From Auanema rhodensis (taxonomy: Eukaryota > Nematoda > Chromadorea > Rhabditida > Rhabditidae), in contig OZ059896.1 in NCBI GenBank assembly GCA_964057225.1, positions 2,914,001-2,978,000 of the forward strand: 64,000 nt of DNA. Direction: 5' to 3'. Positions 62,388 to 64,000 of this stretch are shown here, one piece after another; the first letter of the stretch is position 1, and each line of letters opens with the position of its first letter. Below the pieces are notes generated by a model. That model made no database searches, was not told the origin of the DNA, and saw only the letters and a list, made by a program, of their open reading frames with translations. The translations under genes and the position numbers were made by a program.

Positions 62388-64000
62388 CACCGAGATATCA
62401 ACTGATATAAGTTCACACTTATATCCTCGATTTTCTCCCTGAAGAATTAATTTTTTCGTTGAATAACATTGTCCATCGTTTTTGCCTTGAAAGAAGGAAT
62501 CTAAAAACATCTACTTTTTGCTAAATTATTTTGAAATTTCTCGAAAAAATTTTTGTCAAAATGTTTTTGGAAGCAATTTTGAGTGTACATGGAAACTCAA
62601 CATACACTAATGCATCATTTTTCAAACGATCATAACTAATTTTTGTATTCAGCTTTTCTCAATGTTATATAGTGCATTCGATGCGGATTTTTAAGCTGCG
62701 TCGATCTGTGTTATCAGATTTGCGCTAGCTTAAAAATGCACCGAGATATCAACTGATATAAGTTCACACTTATATCCTCGATTTTCACCCTGAAGAATTA
62801 ATTTTTTCGTTGAATAACATTGTCCATCGTTTTTGCCTTGAAAGAAGGAATCTAAAAACATCTACTTTTTGCTAAATTATTTTGAAATTTCTCGAAAAAA
62901 TTTTTGTCAAAATGTTTTTGGAAGCAATTTTGAGTGTACATGGAAACTCAACATACACTAATGCATCATTTTTCAAACAATCATAACTAATTTTTATATT
63001 AAGCTTTCCTCAATGTACTATAGTGCATTCGATGCGGATTTTTAAGCTGCGTCGATCTGTGTTATCAGATTTGCGCTAGCTTAAAAATGCACCGAGATAT
63101 CAACTGATATAAGTTCACACTTATATCCTCGATTTTCTCCCTGAAGAATTAATTTTTTCGTTGAATAACATTGTCCATCGTTTTTGCCTCGAAAAAAGGA
63201 ATCTAAAAACATCTACTTTTTGCTAAATTATTTTGAAATTTCTCGAAAAAATTTTTGTCAAAATGTTTTTGGAAGCAATTTTGAGTGTACATGGAAACTC
63301 AACATACACTAATGCATCATTTTTCAAACAATCATAACTAATTTTTATATTAAGCTTTTCTCAATGTAGTATAGTGCATTCGATGCGGATTTTTAAGCTG
63401 CGTCGATCTGTGTTATCAGATTTGCGCTAGCTTAAAAATGCACCGAGATATCAACTGATATAAGTTCACACTTATATCCTCGATTTTCTCCCTGAAGAAT
63501 TAATTTTTTCGTTGAATAACATTGTCCATCGTTTTTGCCTTGAAAGAAGGAATCTAAAAACATCTACTTTTTGCTAAATTATTTTGAAATTTCTCGAAAA
63601 AATTTTTGTCAAAATGTTTTTGGAAGCAATTTTGAGTGTACATGGAAACTCAACATACACTAATGCATCATTTTTCAAACGATCATAACTAATTTTTGTA
63701 TTCAGCTTTTCTCAATGTAATATAGTGCATTCGATGCGGTTTTTTAAGCTGCGTCGATCTGTGTTATCAGATTTGCGCTAGCTTAAAAATGCACCGAGAT
63801 ATCAACTGATATAAGTTCACACTTATATCCTCGATTTTCACCCTGAAGAATTAATTTTTTCGTTGAATAACATTGTCCATCGTTTTTGCCTTAAAAAAAG
63901 GAATCTAAAAACATCTACTTTTTGCTAAATTATTTTGAAATTTTTCGAAAAAATTTTTGTCAAAATGTTTTTGGAAGCAATTTTGAGTGTACATGGAAAC
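62388..64000. repeat. Block B9: M179-M183 (last partial), GAAATTTCTCG units
   Basis: Unit starts: 62388, 62739, 63090, 63441, 63792. M179-M182 all share GAAATTTCTCG, which I see nowhere else in the window. M180 and M181 share ATTTTTATATTAAGC; M179 and M182 share GTATTCAGC. M182 ends with GGTTTTTT and is followed by a TTAAAAAAAGG unit (M183), the same junction as M172-M173, 3509 bases upstream. M183 is cut by the window end after 209 bases. Confidence 0.88.

Larger units (their letters stand above)
1..64000. repeat. Tandem satellite array, 350/351-bp monomer, window-wide
   Basis: The motif CACCGAGATAT recurs every 350 or 351 bases from base 1 to base 63792, giving 182 complete units and a partial last one, all in the same orientation. 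Neighbouring units differ by a few percent, mostly at a limited set of diagnostic positions that occur in alternating combinations. The average spacing is 350.5 bp. No other sequence interrupts the array: I found no transposon, no gene and no inversion. The first unit is 32% G+C. Arrays of this kind are normally heterochromatic and often centromeric or pericentromeric in eukaryotes; that location is inferred, not shown. Both array ends lie outside the window, so total size is unknown. Monomer starts are listed block by block in the entries below. Confidence 0.98.

Noticed and set aside
1-64000. CRISPR array
   Set aside because: The repeats are contiguous 350-bp units with no unique spacers between short repeats, and no cas gene is present.
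1-64000. Ribosomal intergenic spacer or telomeric repeat
   Set aside because: No rRNA-like sequence and no short TTAGG- or TTAGGG-type repeat appears anywhere in the window.
1-64000. Transposon-derived origin with terminal inverted repeats
   Set aside because: Inverted repeats are short and internal to each unit. I found no target-site duplication, transposase fragment or insertion boundary.

Overview
The whole 64 kb window is one uninterrupted satellite-DNA array. I can see no protein-coding gene, RNA gene or transposon in it. A 350/351-bp monomer repeats head to tail from the first base to the last. Taking CACCGAGATAT as monomer position 1, I placed 182 complete units (M1 to M182) and a 209-bp piece of a 183rd. 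Lengths are almost all 350 or 351 bp. The exceptions are two 355-bp units (M8, M9), one 352-bp unit (M47) and one 319-bp unit with an internal 32-bp deletion (M92). All units have the same orientation. The first monomer has 112 G+C in 350 bases (32%) and 14 CpG against about 9 expected from its composition, so CpG is not depleted.

Organism: a long homogeneous tandem array with multi-monomer (higher-order) periodicities is typical of eukaryotic (peri)centromeric or other heterochromatin. An AT-rich ~350-bp monomer with undepleted CpG would suit an insect or other invertebrate with little CpG methylation, but I do not recognise the satellite and cannot name the species.

Layout: two sequence domains meet at about 32.1 kb. 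Domain A (1 to ~32.1 kb) mostly carries GCAATGTTGAG and uses the 3' markers GGATTATT, GGAATTTT and CTTAAAGATG and the mid-monomer marker TTTTTTGAAAA. Domain B (~32.2 kb to the end) mostly carries GCAATTTTGAG and uses AAGCTTTCCTC, GGACTTTT, TCTCCCTG and GATATTAAC. The only truncated monomer (M92, 31908-32226) sits on the boundary, with a domain-A left part and a domain-B-like right part. Inside each domain there is a mosaic of local multi-monomer duplications: 6 monomers (3516-7723), 9 (7724-14033), a near-identical run of six (18590-20695), 11-monomer offset (20345-27353), 4 (27003-29454), 4 (34680-37487), a two- to four-monomer family (37488-43805), 5 (44157-50470), 4 (50471-53276), 6 (55380-59581) and the start of a 10-monomer offset copy (60283 / 63792). 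This looks like repeated unequal exchange acting at many unit sizes.

Each monomer holds three dyad-symmetric elements (positions 17-38, 188-215 and 303-345), an A/T-tract-rich segment (about 64-180) that may bend, and a TTCGTTG motif matching only the first half of a vertebrate CENP-B box. These are the best candidates for function if the array is centromeric; that link is inference.
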